NCBI GenBank assembly: GCA_013115135.1 | Contig: JABANP010000349.1 | Span: 1-55,281, forward strand | DNA length: 55,281 nt | Direction of reading: 5' to 3' | Source: Perkinsus olseni | Taxonomy: Eukaryota; Perkinsozoa; Perkinsida; Perkinsidae | In this document: in pieces, positions 1 to 11,500 of the stretch | How the letters are laid out: the number at the start of each line of letters is the position of its first letter | Numbering within the stretch: the first letter of the stretch is position 1 | Made by a program: the position numbers and the translations under genes | The notes under the pieces: model-generated | Database searches by the model: none | Seen by the model: only the letters and a program-made list of their open reading frames with translations | What the model was told of the DNA's origin: nothing

Positions 1-509
1 CTCTTAGTCTTGTGCTCCGTTCACGCGACATGCGGTACCGTACTGTGACGCGAGTACAGTCTGTCCCGTTCGTTGTACGCGTGCTCGTAGAGCGATCGTC
101 GCCGACTCTCTTCCGGCATAGTAGGGGAGTATGATCCTACATTGTATCGTGTAGCCTTTCATTTCTCATCCTCTGATGCCCAACTCACACAATCTATTCG
201 AGACCCTATCTCTAGAAGTTCAACTCAATGAGTTGCCACCAGTTACACCGAGGTTTGAGCCTGCAGACGCTACAGTAAGGTGTACTATATCTCAGTACAG
301 TGTGGCTGTATGAGACGGAGCTCAGATAAAGGTAAAACTGGACTCGAGAGGAGTTCAGAGAAAACTGATCTAGTGGTTGGATTTAGGGTGAACGTATCTT
401 CAATAGCATGAGTCATGCTGCATGACGAGGAACGCACGTGTTCACTGGGACGAACGTACGTATCGCTAGCGAAGGGGCGCAAAGAGCAAGGTGGGTACGC
501 AGTAGCAAT

Positions 510-750
510 GAAGGGAGTTGTCACTATAGTGCAAAGGTACCGGCAAGAGAATACTAATATCATTAGTGGTGGGGACGCAGGGCCTTACCGGGGGAGCATA
601 CTGTCTCCACCTGCTAATCGCATCGGCTTCTGTCCGCAGCGTTCTGTCCTTTGGTCTCAGCTGACCATCGCCGAGCACGCTGACTTGTGGTGTGGCTTGA
701 GGGGCTTGAGCTCCCGCGACGACTGCTTAGCGCTTGCCAAAGAGCTGGAC
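510..750 (+). pseudogene. ABCA transporter NBD1 fragment
   Basis: About 240 bp closely match the first nucleotide-binding domain of the ABCA pseudogene at 8.31-8.56 kb, from the Walker A region through the Q-loop (Cys-Pro-Gln) and the helical segment after it. Walker A is damaged here: the stretch equivalent to GRNGAGKST is not readable in frame. No signature motif, Walker B or transmembrane exons follow, and the flanks are unrelated to ABCA. It is a broken, orphan fragment of the same gene lineage. A 154-codon reading frame (415-879) crosses it, but its ends are not ABC-like. Confidence 0.75.
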
Positions 751-879
751 CAGAAAACAGAGCAACACCTCTCACTTCTCATCGACGAAAATGGACTCTA
801 TATTCTCTTCTGCGGCTGCACGTCAATATCTGCAGTGGAGGTGGCCTTTCAAGTCGAAAGTGCCAACTCCCACTTCTGA

Positions 880-1400
880 AATGCACACTTATCCTGCACG
901 GCTTTTGCATGCCTCTCTTCATATTCCTAACATGTGGAGCAAACTGCTCTGAAACCCTCCCGCATTCCACGCCGTCGAAGGACTTTACTCATTCTACGTC
1001 GATAGATAGATGACGCTTTCTCATTCGTCTATGACTTCGACTCGTCGTTTTCAGGCAATCAATTGAATCATTCAACTCGGATGTTGCTCCTCCGTGGTTG
1101 CGTGAGGGATGTTGTTATTATCCAAATAATGAACGAGAAAGTTGTTACGTCAGGGCAGTTCATAAATGAGCAAAAAATAAACATATGAGCCATCTGCTTT
1201 TGTCCTGTTTTACAGTCCAGCACATTTGCTCGTTTGTAACATCGGAATTGCTAGTTCGGCAGTTTCTACATTATTGGTCCACCGAAACGCCCAGAGCATT
1301 ATAGTGCCTTGCTATTAGCAAGAATAGCAGACAATATGTGATCTAGCGAATCGTACAGTTTCAGACTGTTTGTTCAGTTGCTCTTTTGTGACGGGGCCCA
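880..1400. other. no gene recognised
   Basis: AT-richer spacer between the ABC fragment and the upstream repeat of the first secreted-protein gene. I see no reading frame with family features and no RNA gene. Confidence 0.5.
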
Positions 1401-1407
1401 CCACTCG

Positions 1408-1890
1408 CCCTGCGGCGCACGGCCTGCGCTGTCCCCGGGGACACCAACTTGGGTCTTGTACCTTGCCTTGACTCTGCCCATATGCCGTGTAATTCGTACT
1501 TACCCCGAGGTCGTCACCTAGGCCGGACGCGCTACTCAGCGTCCAGTTGGCTTCGCAGCGTTATCACTGCTTCGTTGAAGGCTCGGGAGATCAAACTTTG
1601 ATCATTAAAGTGAAGAGGGCCACAGAAGCAGGCCGAAGGCCCGCGATGAGGTCCCAAACTCCTTCCATACAAGCTCTTCCAACATTCGGACCTTTCGACC
1701 CCTGAGCATCTCATTGATTCGGGTTCAAAGACCCCTTGCTCCATTTAGGAGAAAACAGAACATCCGCCTGAAGCAGCTGCATGCAGTGGCCAAGGAAAGA
1801 AGTGGTTCCCGAGGAAAACGGCGGAGCCGATCCTGCAGGAATGATCGATTTGCTGAACAAGCTGCGGACCAACGCCTCGAAAGATTAGAA
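1408..1890. repeat. upstream repeat P, copy 1
   Basis: This stretch is duplicated, with divergence, at about 29.72-30.16 kb. Both copies lie directly upstream of a subfamily A secreted-protein gene (2058 and 30336). Shared landmarks are a CCCCGGGGACA block, a CGTCCAG block, and a purine-rich block ending in a conserved GCCGATCCTG(C/T)AGGAATG. On the minus strand both copies keep a partly open frame (shared Glu-x-Val-Trp and Ile-Ala-Gly residues), so the repeat may derive from an old coding exon. I could not identify it. A more diverged relative precedes the gene at 16129. Confidence 0.55.
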
Positions 1891-2017
1891 GATCTATCGC
1901 CTTACTCGGCCATTCGGGTTTGGTTGCTGATCCTACTATCAGTGTGACGACTCAACTATCAATTCCAATGCTCAGTGTGATTGATTATCAAGTACAGGCG
2001 TGAGTTATCACGTATGA

Positions 2018-2057
2018 ACTCGAAATGTGTTTGAGATTTAGAGTGTAACTTGCTAAT
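2018..2057 (+). promoter_or_regulatory. conserved leader with splice-acceptor-like TTTAG
   Basis: The last 40 bases before the ATG are nearly identical in all subfamily A genes: an ATGTGTxTGAG-like block, then TTTAG, then about 17 bases (GTGTAACTTGCTAAT type), then ATG. Equivalent blocks precede 16129, 21530, 24496 (TTAACAG instead of TTTAG) and 30336; 12788 has a diverged TTTCAG version. The constant AG a short distance before the start is what a trans-splice acceptor would look like in a spliced-leader organism. That reading is inference. Confidence 0.5.
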
Positions 2058-2489
2058 ATGTGGGATTCCTCCGTACTCTGCGTCATCCCAGTAATGCTGC
2101 TCCTATCAGTAGCTCAACGCCCTCCCCCGCCGAGTGGCAAGTATGTCAAGGTCGTCCATGAGCCGACGGACTGCGTCAGGGTTGACTTCCTCCCTGGTGA
2201 AGCTGCCGAAGTGGAGCTGTTCATTGACTGTCATCGCAGCGAAAAGACCTCCGATGACCTATCCGTTGTTGAGATTCGGCCCTTCTACTATCAAGTTGCG
2301 GCGAACAGTACCCACGCGTACGAGGACTTTAGATTAGACGTAGAATCTGGATGCCCTTATAACGTAACTGATGGAGACCTAGAGACATTCGATTATGACT
2401 ACAAAGCCAACACCGTGACGGTCAAGTTCGAGAAGAATCCACTGACTTTGAGCCCGGGAGTCTGTCCTCTGCCTTCAAGGTCAGGCTAG
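2058..2489 (+). CDS. small secreted four-Cys protein, subfamily A (copy A1)
   Basis: A single-exon gene for 143 residues. Residues 1-20 form a signal peptide (MWDSS..LLLSVAQ), followed by a Pro-rich RPPPPSGKY segment. The mature part has four conserved cysteines (contexts TDC, DC, CPY, CP), a conserved acidic FDYDY motif near residue 115 and TVTVKFE in a predicted beta strand. Two N-glycosylation sequons are visible (NST, NVT). Four paired cysteines and beta-rich spacing suggest a compact extracellular domain with two disulphides. I do not recognise a known domain and infer no function beyond secretion. The start is set by alignment with the other copies and by the conserved leader just upstream. 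The C-terminus is a few residues longer than in the paralogues. Confidence 0.85.
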   Translation: MWDSSVLCVIPVMLLLSVAQRPPPPSGKYVKVVHEPTDCVRVDFLPGEAAEVELFIDCHRSEKTSDDLSVVEIRPFYYQVAANSTHAYEDFRLDVESGCPYNVTDGDLETFDYDYKANTVTVKFEKNPLTLSPGVCPLPSRSG

Positions 2490-3450
2490 GTTACACTCCG
2501 GATCTTGAAGATTTCTGATGGTTCACACTGGTTCTTCCGTACTCCAGTGGGCCACTCAGATTTAACAATACCACCTAACTTTTATACTCATTTGACTCCT
2601 TATGCGATACAATACAGATTAACAGTTTGATTAAGAACGAGACTCTGTGTCCTCACATCTGACGTGACCAATGCTGGTGCGTGACGCGTACTGTGAAGCT
2701 CTGGTTTCAATCTTTGCCTTCGTGATACTTATGTACTCCAGAGAAGCACTGGTCGGTCACTGAAAGTCTAGTAGTATGAGTCCAACAGGAGTTACTACAA
2801 CTACCCACTTTCGGTTGTGTTAGGACCCGAGTGTCGGATTCCGAGAGTGGGTGAATCGCCGACTAATCGTTACCGAGTTATCGGCTATGTTACTGCTCAA
2901 GTTGGGAAGATGACAGACTGGCAGTGACTCGTCCCTCATTGCCCCCACACGTTACCTGATGGCCGCCAAACACCATCCAAACACTCGGTAAAAGGCCAAC
3001 CACTGCTTGGCAGCAAAAGTACAGCAAGTCAGCGGTCATAAGGATACGTGTTGACCGTGAGCCGGATCCGCCCTGACTTGCACTCCTTAGGGTGCATGCG
3101 CGAGGGTCTCAAGGAGGCCGACTGCCATGAGAGCACTTCCTCAGCCGATGCTATCACATGACGCGTTTTCACGGAGGCGCGGTGTTACCCACGGATGCCG
3201 GAGGATCCCAGGCACAGCCTTGTAGTTTCCCACTGACTACGAGGAGTAGCTCTTCAGAGTATCGTAGGTCCCGCTGAGGCGCCATCAGCAATATCGGAGA
3301 TCGTGTAGGCATACATAGCCGTGGTAATATGAGAATGCCAACACCGCTATTACTAGAATATTCGCAGGATATTAGACTTTTCGAATCACCCTCCTTCTCA
3401 GAGCTCAGCATGCTACTAGCGTGAGACACTTTGGTAGCGTCACGCTACGC
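2490..3450. repeat. 3' cassette spacer of A1
   Basis: Non-coding sequence repeated behind every subfamily A gene, with about 70-85% apparent identity by eye. It includes a block around the phrase CACTGGTTCTTCCGTACTCCAGTGGG, a block with ...GAAGCACTGGTCGGTCACTG..., and a block with CACGGATGCCGGAGGATCCC. Other copies: 13206-13580, 16555-17740, 21950-23040, 24919-25880 and 30744-31660. Short frames in it are not conserved between copies. It breaks off at about 3450, before the minus-strand block seen in other units. Confidence 0.7.
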
Positions 3451-4300
3451 TAATCTCATCTGGTTCTCATCTCTCGATTGACTAGCTAATAGCTAGCATC
3501 TATGTAGTTGCGTGCATGTCATTCACGCCATGTGCTGAACTACTGCCTTTAAAGTAGACTTCGCTCGGCAACTCGCGTGATCAACAACAATGTAACTCAC
3601 ACCACGAGACCGCGACACTGTGCCGCCTCTATCGGCTGACTAAACGAGACTCTGGTTCCTTCCCAACTATTTGGAAGAATCTTAAAGGAGGATTCCCATC
3701 CATCGGACTTCCTTGAAGTTGAACGGTACCTCCCTCGCACTCTCGGCTTGGGCCGTCTCGACTATGGTCATATGCTTCTTTCTAGGGGCATGTTGATTGT
3801 CAAGAGGTGCCTTGCGATGAAGAGACAGATGAAGGGAGTCCCTGCAAGGGACCGGTTGTATCATCGAGTCAATCCCTCGCCACAGGACAGTGGAAGGTCA
3901 GGCCTGCCACGGGTTCGAATGAAGTGTGGAAGCTGTATCTTGATCCTGGCGGTGGACGACGCTATGTCAGCCCACGAGGCGCGAGTCGCTAACTCGTAGG
4001 AAGTTGCTGAGTTAAGAAACCTCGGGAGCGGCTGGCGAGGCAAGTCGCTGGGTTGCCGGCAGCGTGGTATTCAGCTATGTACTACAAGTGTGACAGCTAT
4101 GTACTATGTAACCCCGTAGCATGCCTACGGCAGCGAGACCTCCGATCTCGTCAGAGCTCAGCTCTAAATAAATTGAATGGCAGAACATGAGAGCGCGTCT
4201 CTGTTCGTGAATCGCTCAGGTCCAGGAGCACCGGGTTGCTTCACCGGAGATTGAATTGGGCTTGCTATGCTTTTACCCTTGGAAGCACGTATGCTGAGAC
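3451..4300. other. no gene recognised
   Basis: Unique sequence between the A1 cassette and the B1 unit. Overlapping short frames at 3682-4043 on both strands show no recognisable domain, signal peptide or paralogue in the window. Confidence 0.45.
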
Positions 4301-4315
4301 GGCTCATTCTATTAG

Positions 4316-4554
4316 CAAAACTGTACGAATCAAATGAGAAGGGTGACCTAGCCTTTCGATAGCGAAGATTAGCTATCGCACTGCGCATCCGCAAGTGTCA
4401 CTTGCCAAGTGGCGATTCAGATCAAATCATTCAGCGTTCCTTGGCGGTTTGACTGCTACGCAACCCAAGGCAGCAGTCCGTCCGATAAGTTCATGATTCA
4501 ACCTGCGACCCTGCTGTCAAGTTCTCTCTCAGGTCCACAGCATAACCTGCTTAC
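4316..4554 (+). repeat. upstream region shared by the two B genes, copy 1
   Basis: This 240 bp region is duplicated upstream of the other subfamily B gene at about 27.81-28.06 kb (shared blocks CGAATCAAATGAGAA, TTAGCTATCGCA, GGCAGCAGTCCG). The last 40 bases end with CTCTCAG...CACAGCATAACCTGCTTAC before the ATG, so again an AG dinucleotide lies about 15 bases before the start. Confidence 0.6.
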
Positions 4555-4968
4555 ATGTGGTCCTTCTTCGTGCTCTGCGTTGCCCTCGCCTTGCCCACCC
4601 TACCTGAAGCCCAGCACGCTCATCCTCCTCAAGCGAAGTATTCCAAGGTGGTGTACGCTCCCAGGGACTGCCTCGAAGTTGAATGGTTGCCCAACCAGAC
4701 TCACGAAATGATTCTCTATCTTGAATGTGGCTACGGCGTCACGTCAGAAACGCTTCACCTGGACGAGCCAGCCCAATACCACTACCAAATTGCGAAGAAC
4801 AGTATGGCAGATTATCAAGCTTTCATAGCAGAAGTGAATGCCAGATGTCCGTACCGCACTGATGACGGAGACCTGTACAAATTTGATTATGACCCTACCG
4901 CTGATGCGGTGAAGGTTCAGTTCGAGGGCAACACAGAGGCCCTCGTGAAGAACGGCTGTCCCCCCTAG
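4555..4968 (+). CDS. small secreted four-Cys protein, subfamily B (copy B1)
   Basis: A single exon of 137 residues. The signal peptide is residues 1-19 (MWSFFVLCVALALPTLPEA), followed by QHAHPPQAKYSKVVY. The four cysteines align with subfamily A (RDC, LEC, RCPY, GCP), as does the acidic FDYDP motif. Subfamily B is diagnosed by its His-rich start of the mature chain, LEVEWLPNQT with an N-glycosylation sequon, and the DADAVKVQFEGN-type C-terminal strand. It is about 90% identical to B2 at 28060 and clearly more distant from the A copies. The mature function is unknown. It lies in its own duplicated unit (4.3-5.4 kb) between the A1 cassette and the ABCA pseudogene. Confidence 0.87.
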   Translation: MWSFFVLCVALALPTLPEAQHAHPPQAKYSKVVYAPRDCLEVEWLPNQTHEMILYLECGYGVTSETLHLDEPAQYHYQIAKNSMADYQAFIAEVNARCPYRTDDGDLYKFDYDPTADAVKVQFEGNTEALVKNGCPP

Positions 4969-5375
4969 AGAGTACCCAGCTAGAATTGGTAGCAGATGGC
5001 GGTCACGCTTCTCTACTAGCGGTATTCCAGCCGTTGCTCGTTCTTTCATAGAGTGGCCCCATTACGAGGCTTTTCATCAGTCAGGCATTATTATTCAGTC
5101 CTTTTTCCCCGTCATGATCACAGAGTATCTCAGTGACTCTGTGACTGACGTGACCGATCCAATTGCGTGGTGTCCGGCGGTGCTGCGGTATTGCCCATTC
5201 CCCAGTACTTGGCGATAATGACATTGGTCATTCCCTGCCACTAGCACTCCGGAATTAATACTACCTCTTGTGGCTATCTTTTCGCGATGAATCTCGTGTT
5301 GGGTTGCGAGTCGGTACTCACGCGAGCAGCCCAGGGTGAACTCGTAGCTAGTTGCCGCGAATCACCACACGCGTC
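4969..5375. repeat. downstream region shared by the two B genes, copy 1
   Basis: The sequence after the B1 stop is matched after B2 at about 28.47-28.95 kb. The match ends near the shared GTTGCCGCGAATCACCA / ATTGCTGCGAATCACCA block. With the upstream match it defines a duplicated segment of roughly 1.1 kb around each B gene. The ABCA pseudogene begins just after it here; nothing comparable follows the other copy. Confidence 0.65.
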
Positions 5376-5559
5376 GGGTTGGCAGGAATTCTGGGAAGTC
5401 CATCAGAGCTTGCCCCGTGACACCGCTGATAGAAGTTCGCGACTTCTCATTATGAACGAACCGCCGGTTGCTACCTCATGTTGTGGTGATTGTGTGCATG
5501 CGCATGATCGCATTACGGGTGGTACAACCCGTGGAAGCTCGGCCGACTACGTCGAGCAG

Positions 5560-8500
5560 ATGACAGCAGAGGCAGAGCATCATTCAAGAGCCGGTTCTCA
5601 GCTCAAAGCATTGCTCATGAAGAACTACCGTGTCAAGAGACGCCACCCTGTCGCAACCATAATGGAGCTATGTTGCCCAGTACGATCGGCTAGATCGGCA
5701 AGTAGGGGTGCACGCATTGATTCAGGTCTTCATGGTGCTGCTGGTTACAGTACTTCCTATCCTATTCGGCATTAATCTCAGCCTCGCCATTTCTGGCGAG
5801 GAGACCCGATTAAAGGCCGAGCTCACTCCCGAGTAACCACCGCTAATCCTTGACACAATCATACATTCTCTTCGATCGCTCGACGAGTTCCGCAACACGT
5901 TGAACAACAACCTGCGGAACCCTCGTGAGCTCTCCCTGATGAATTCAGAACTCAGAATTCTCCGCCGCATCTTCCAAGGTAACCTCAGTCAGGCAAATGA
6001 ACAGCATGAACGCTCTGATTGGCATCAACGTCACCGCTCCTGAGCCGCGCACGTCGGTCGAAGTGTTCAGCGACCTCGTTGAGATTGAGAATCATGCTAC
6101 CCAACAACAGAGCCCATTGTAAGGCGTTGAGCTCCCCCTGATCTGTCGGCATCGGGCCTGTTTCACAAGTATACTTTAATTAAGGCAATCTGAGGTCCTT
6201 AAGTTCAGGAGTGACTTGCATTCAACAGCACATTTGCCCCTGAGAAGCAGGCCCATTATTAACCTTCGCTTCTTCGATTTTTGCCTATTATGTGTGCATT
6301 TCGTCTTGCGTAATCGCGACATTCTGATAAATATTATCAGCGTATCGCGAGCCATATTCAGGTTCTGGATCTTCAATAGAGCGACTCTTTCTTGGATGGG
6401 CAACTCTTGCTGGTGCAAAACGCTCCCTATCGTTGGTTCCGTTTCTGAGGATCTCGCCACTTACCTCGCAAACATGTACACAGCCTATGTCCATTCGTAT
6501 CATTCCACAGCGAAGAAACACAACCTTTATCGTTTCAGCCAGCTCTCAGTAGAGCTGACTGACTGGAATGTGCGAGTCGTGTCCCATGTGATCCAGGCCT
6601 CGCCCAAGCCCGTATGGATAGGCCTCATATCAGCAGGCTTACCGTACTTCACTACGCCTAGCCAGTTCGCCAAGAGTAACATCTCAAAGAATTTAATCGG
6701 CATCGGAAATAACGAGGCATGCTTGGAAGGCTTCAGAGTGGAAGATATATCCTGCTTGACCAGCAAGAAATGCTACGACCGCGCCCTTACGACACGGTGC
6801 GGCTTCAGTACAAACGATGTACACCTCATGTTCGAGGTACAAGAAATCGTCATCACTGAGGCTCTCAAGATGCGTCATAAAGGCGACCTCAACACGGTAT
6901 TTGTGCCAGTTTGTGGGTCTACCACTGATGAAGGACCGCGCTTCGAACCGTACGAGACTGTGGAAGAAGTAGAAGCCGTGATGAACCTGGCAAACTACGG
7001 CAGGCCTCGCAACTCGAGCGGAGAGGATTCGCATGAGCAACTCTGTGGTGCCATCGTTATCAATGATGGCAGCGACGACGGCTTGAGGGCAACCATTCGA
7101 CTGGACAGCACCTGGCTCTCCTCAAGTGGTGCACAGTTCTATCGGTGGATCACGAAGGAACAGCATACTCCAAGCAGGATGGGAATGCATGCCAACTACT
7201 CTAAACCTCACTCTGCCAAGTCCTGGTATATGCGACAAGGTTTTCTGGCTCTACAGCTTCTCATTGGCCGCTTCTTCGAGCATCGTCATGCGGGCGACCT
7301 CAATAACCTCACAGAGAGCGATTACGTTCTTGAGTGGACCGAGCTTGACCGTTACAGATTCGTTCCCTTCCCGTCAGCACCTCACCCGTCAAACCCTGGC
7401 CTCGAGAGTTTATTTGACCTCTACGACCTCTTGTACTGGGCGTTCGCCTTTGTTGTGGCTGTACAGGCTGGCGAGATAGTCAGAGAACGTGAACGTAGAC
7501 ACTTCATGAGAATCAGTGGTGGCCTGCAAGATCGGGTGTACCACACTGCCCTGTTTGTATCAATCCTGGTCACCTGCGCCGTCTCCAGCATACTCATGAC
7601 TATCACTCTCATCACCTCGGTCTTCCACAACTCCCAGTTCTTCGCAACATTCCTTCTATTGTTCCTGATCGGCCTTGCCTCCACCGCATTCGCCTTAGCT
7701 GGCTCTGCGTTCTTCTCCTCCGAGCGACAAGCAGTTCTCATTGTGTTTCTCATTTACGGAGGCACGGCTTTTATCATAGAGGTGAGTCCTTAATCAGCAA
7801 CAGCTGAGTCACTCTCACTTGGATACATAGCTATAATGAGGCTGCTGCTGCACACCTTCTTCCCTTCAGGTAGAGATAAACCCAGGTTTTTGTATTCTAC
7901 CCGGAGCAGCAGCTCACGTGGCAATAAGGCTCATGGTTTACCTTGAGATAGCTCAGCACGGGGCAACTTTCGATAATTACTAGGAGGAAGTGTGGGGTGT
8001 CACTCCCGCTGGTCTCGTGTTCATCCTCCTGTTGTCAACCATTATGTGCTGGTGTGTCTTCTATTACGCTGAGCAAGTCGTGCCCTATCCGGAAATTACT
8101 GCTCCCAAACGGGTTTGATACTTCCCCCTGTCATCAGCGTACTGGAGGGGTATCTTCACTCGCACTACCCGGACTACCCGAGTACCTAGAAGCCTTTCAA
8201 TATTTCGGAAAGAATGCGGCTTAGCCCTCAACAGTGTAACTCGCCAATACTCAAAGGGAATCATAGGCATCCGGTGACCGGATCCCGGTCGGTGACCATG
8301 AAAACCCCGCTAGGCAGATGCACAGTCTTACTTGGCAGGAACGGTGCCGGCAAGAGCACACTAATATCATTAGTGGTGGGGACGCAGGACCCTACCGAAG
8401 GGAGCATACTGTCTCCGCCTGCTAATCGTATCGGCTTCTGTCCGCAGCGCTCTGTACTTTGGTCCGAGCTGACCATCGCCGAGCACGTTGACTTGTGGTG

Positions 8501-11500
8501 CGGGTTGAGAGGCCGGAGCTCCCGCGACGACTGTTTAGCGCTCGCTAGGGATCTTAACCTTGATGAACAATGGGAAGTCCGAGCGGGCAACCTGTCTGGA
8601 GGTCAGCGACGCTGCCTCTCTGTCATGCTCTCCTTCGCGGGAGGCCCTGAGCTAGTGGTACTTGACGAGCCTAGTACGGGCTTGGATGAATCTGCTCGGA
8701 AGAAGCTCTCTCAGGTGGGCTGAATGCTGTCGACCGCTCGTGAGCTCCGATGTACGACTCCTTTAATCCCGTTTCCGAGTTACTTCAGTGACGGCGAGAC
8801 CTTGTCCTTCTATCTCAGGCTATCCTCAGAGCGAGAAATCCATCTCGAGCGATTTTGGTATCGACGCACTACATGGATGAGGCGGAGTACATAGCGGACG
8901 AGGTGGCCCTTCTAGACGACGGACAGCTTATCGCCAAGGGGAGCGTTCCGGAGCTTATTAACTCCCTTGACTCCTCATTGGTGCTCCGAGTCATCTTCCG
9001 GCCCGACGCAGACCCAAGTCAAAGCGTGACTCTGCTAGCGCACAAGCTAGCAGCAAACGGCATTCATTCACAGCTATGTGGCACCGCTGGGCGCAGTGCC
9101 TCGATTGGACTCCGCCGTGAGTCTAGTATCAAGGAGCAGGACAAAGCCCTGCGGACAGTTGAAGACTCCCTCGACGAGCTACAAATCGACACCTTCTCGG
9201 TTTCGACTGTAAACCTGGGCCATTTCTTTGACTGGGCGACTCAAGCCTTGGGGAATTCCCCAGGTTTCGGAGACGCGCGTACATTCGAGACTTGCAAGAA
9301 AGGCTGCCAGCTCGAAGACACGGATGACTGCTCTCAACTCGAGGCCGATCATCACCTCCCTGGAGTACGGAGGCAGTTCTCGACGCTTCTCGTGCAAAGG
9401 AGACTGACGCTATATACGAGAGAGTGGATCGGGACGTTAGCTCTCCTTGCTATCCCCGCGTTAGTTATGGTCTGCCTTCTCGGTCTGATCGAGCTCGGGG
9501 AAAGAATCGTGTCCTGTCCACCATATTCGGTCAGTGACTTGACAGGAGTGGCTTCTGCCATCGAGGGACCACTAGTCATACCGGTTGCTACCGCGGACGT
9601 TGGCTCGACCCTCCCGACAGCTACTGAGGGAAAGTTCCACTTCGATATAGTCAACTCCAGCACAAGTCAAGACTTCTCAGATTATCTCTTGAGTACGTCC
9701 CTACACTCTTCGTTCCTTTGTTCAGAGCGGCATTTGATGGTCACCTATCAGGTTCCCGGCATACTCGTAGTACCAATAATGTCGGTGCATTCTTCCGACA
9801 GAGAAGTACATACCAAATATGGCACAACACGACCTACCACCACAGTGCCCCTGCCTTCGCATCTATTGAGGTTAATCGTCGACTGGAAAGCATGGGGGCT
9901 CCCAGGATAACCTTCGTCAACCACCCGCTGCCCATTGCCAACTTTGAAGGTCTACAGCTCGTCAAGGGTGAGTTCAGGCCCTGGATGCCCCTGAACAGTT
10001 CGAGTTCACCGTCGCCACCGCTTCTTCAGGAACCATCTTGGTTGTTGCAATCGGGACTGCTATGTCGTTCATCCCTGGCCCAGTTATCTCCTTCGTTGTC
10101 ATGGAGCGTTATTCTGGCGTGACCGATCAGCTTCTGGTTGCAGGAGTTCGGCCTCTGTCCTACTGGAGCTCTAACTTAGCAGCGGACTTCCTTTGGGTCG
10201 GCCTCGGAGGAACAGCTGTGGTCCAGCTCATACTCCTCGCCTTCAACTCTGAGCCATTCGCCGCTAGTTTAGACTGGACCATCGTCACGTTCATGTTACT
10301 GGCTAGCTTCTCTCTTTCTGTATTACCGGCTACATACCTCCTTTCTTTCCTTTTCCTCGATCGCACAAGAGCTTTGGTCGGCACCATCGTAGTGCATGCA
10401 TTGAAGCGTGCATTGCTGGCCCCCTCGATAATGTGCTCCTTCTGATCATCCTGGCTCCGGTATACTTTGTCCTTGTTCTTTTGTCTGACTATATCCACGG
10501 GAGTGTCCGAGGTCACCAGTCTGGTGCTCTCGTTGACCATGAGGATGATGGCTCGTCGACGGCCTTGGTACGAATGCAGAATGTATCGAAGAACTTTGGC
10601 GGCAAGGAAGTTGTCAACGAAGTGTCTCTGGACGTGGAGGCCGGAGAAGTCGTCGGATTCCTCGGGACGAATGGTGCTGGCAAAACGACCTTATTCAAGC
10701 TGCTCTGTGGGTTGGACACCCCCAGCAGCGGTGCTATATCCATATGTGGAAACAATGGGGGTACTTCGAGAGCACGCATGCACGTCGGCTACTGCTCGCA
10801 ACAAGATGCCCTATGGGACTCTCTATCGACGAGGGAGCACTTGATGATCTATGCCGGCTTGCGAGGTTTCAACGACGGGCAAGTTATGATGGTGGTTGAT
10901 CGACTTATTGCTCACGTCGGCCTGGGCAGGAAAGTTGCTGATCGTCCTTCGGCTGAACTCAGTGGAGGTGATCGTCCGGAATGCGTCCGAGCTTGGTGTC
11001 CTCGCCGGAATCGTAGGTAACCGACGTAAACTATCCATGGCGATTGCCCTGGTTGGATCACCCAGCGTGATTTTGTTGGACGAGCCCACCGCCGGAATGG
11101 ATCCAACATCTCAACGGCCGATTTGGGAAGTCATAGGGAAGATCACAGCGACAAAGGACCGAGCAGTGGTGAGCCGTCCAACGCGATTAACTGTTGAATG
11201 ATTCGGTCCTCATGGTCCCGCATGCCTCACGGTTCCTTCGTAGATACTGACCTCACACAACATGGAGGAAGCTGAAGCGGTGTGCTCTCGGGTAGTTTTC
11301 CTCTCACGAGGGAAAGTACAGTGCGTCGGAACTACGAACGACATATCTGCCTGGTAGAGGCCGTAAGGTGACGGAGACCCCGACTCTGTACGCCCGGCAG
11401 GTACTCCCCTCAGTGCCACGTTTGTGTTGAATGTCGATTTGCAATTGATGGTGGCGGCGGTGAGGAAGTGCGAGAGTTAGCTTCCAAGGTCGCTTATGAA

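Noticed and set aside
6216..7793. 525-codon frame as a stand-alone gene
   Set aside because: Its ends are a splice acceptor region and a GTGAGT donor, and its content is the extracytoplasmic loop and helices of an ABCA TMD1. It is one exon of the pseudogene.
5834..8118. Alternative genetic code (stops read as amino acids)
   Set aside because: Genes with exact models (GST, ACT, MORN, 48.6 kb gene) use TGA as their only stop and contain no internal stops. TAA, TAG and TGA all occur only in the decayed ABCA gene and once in phnA.
9749..9796. Frameshift in the TMD2 loop of the ABCA gene
   Set aside because: Removing an intron with a GTTCCC donor and CGACAG acceptor joins THLMVTYQ-type and RSTYQIW sequence in phase, so an intron explains it.
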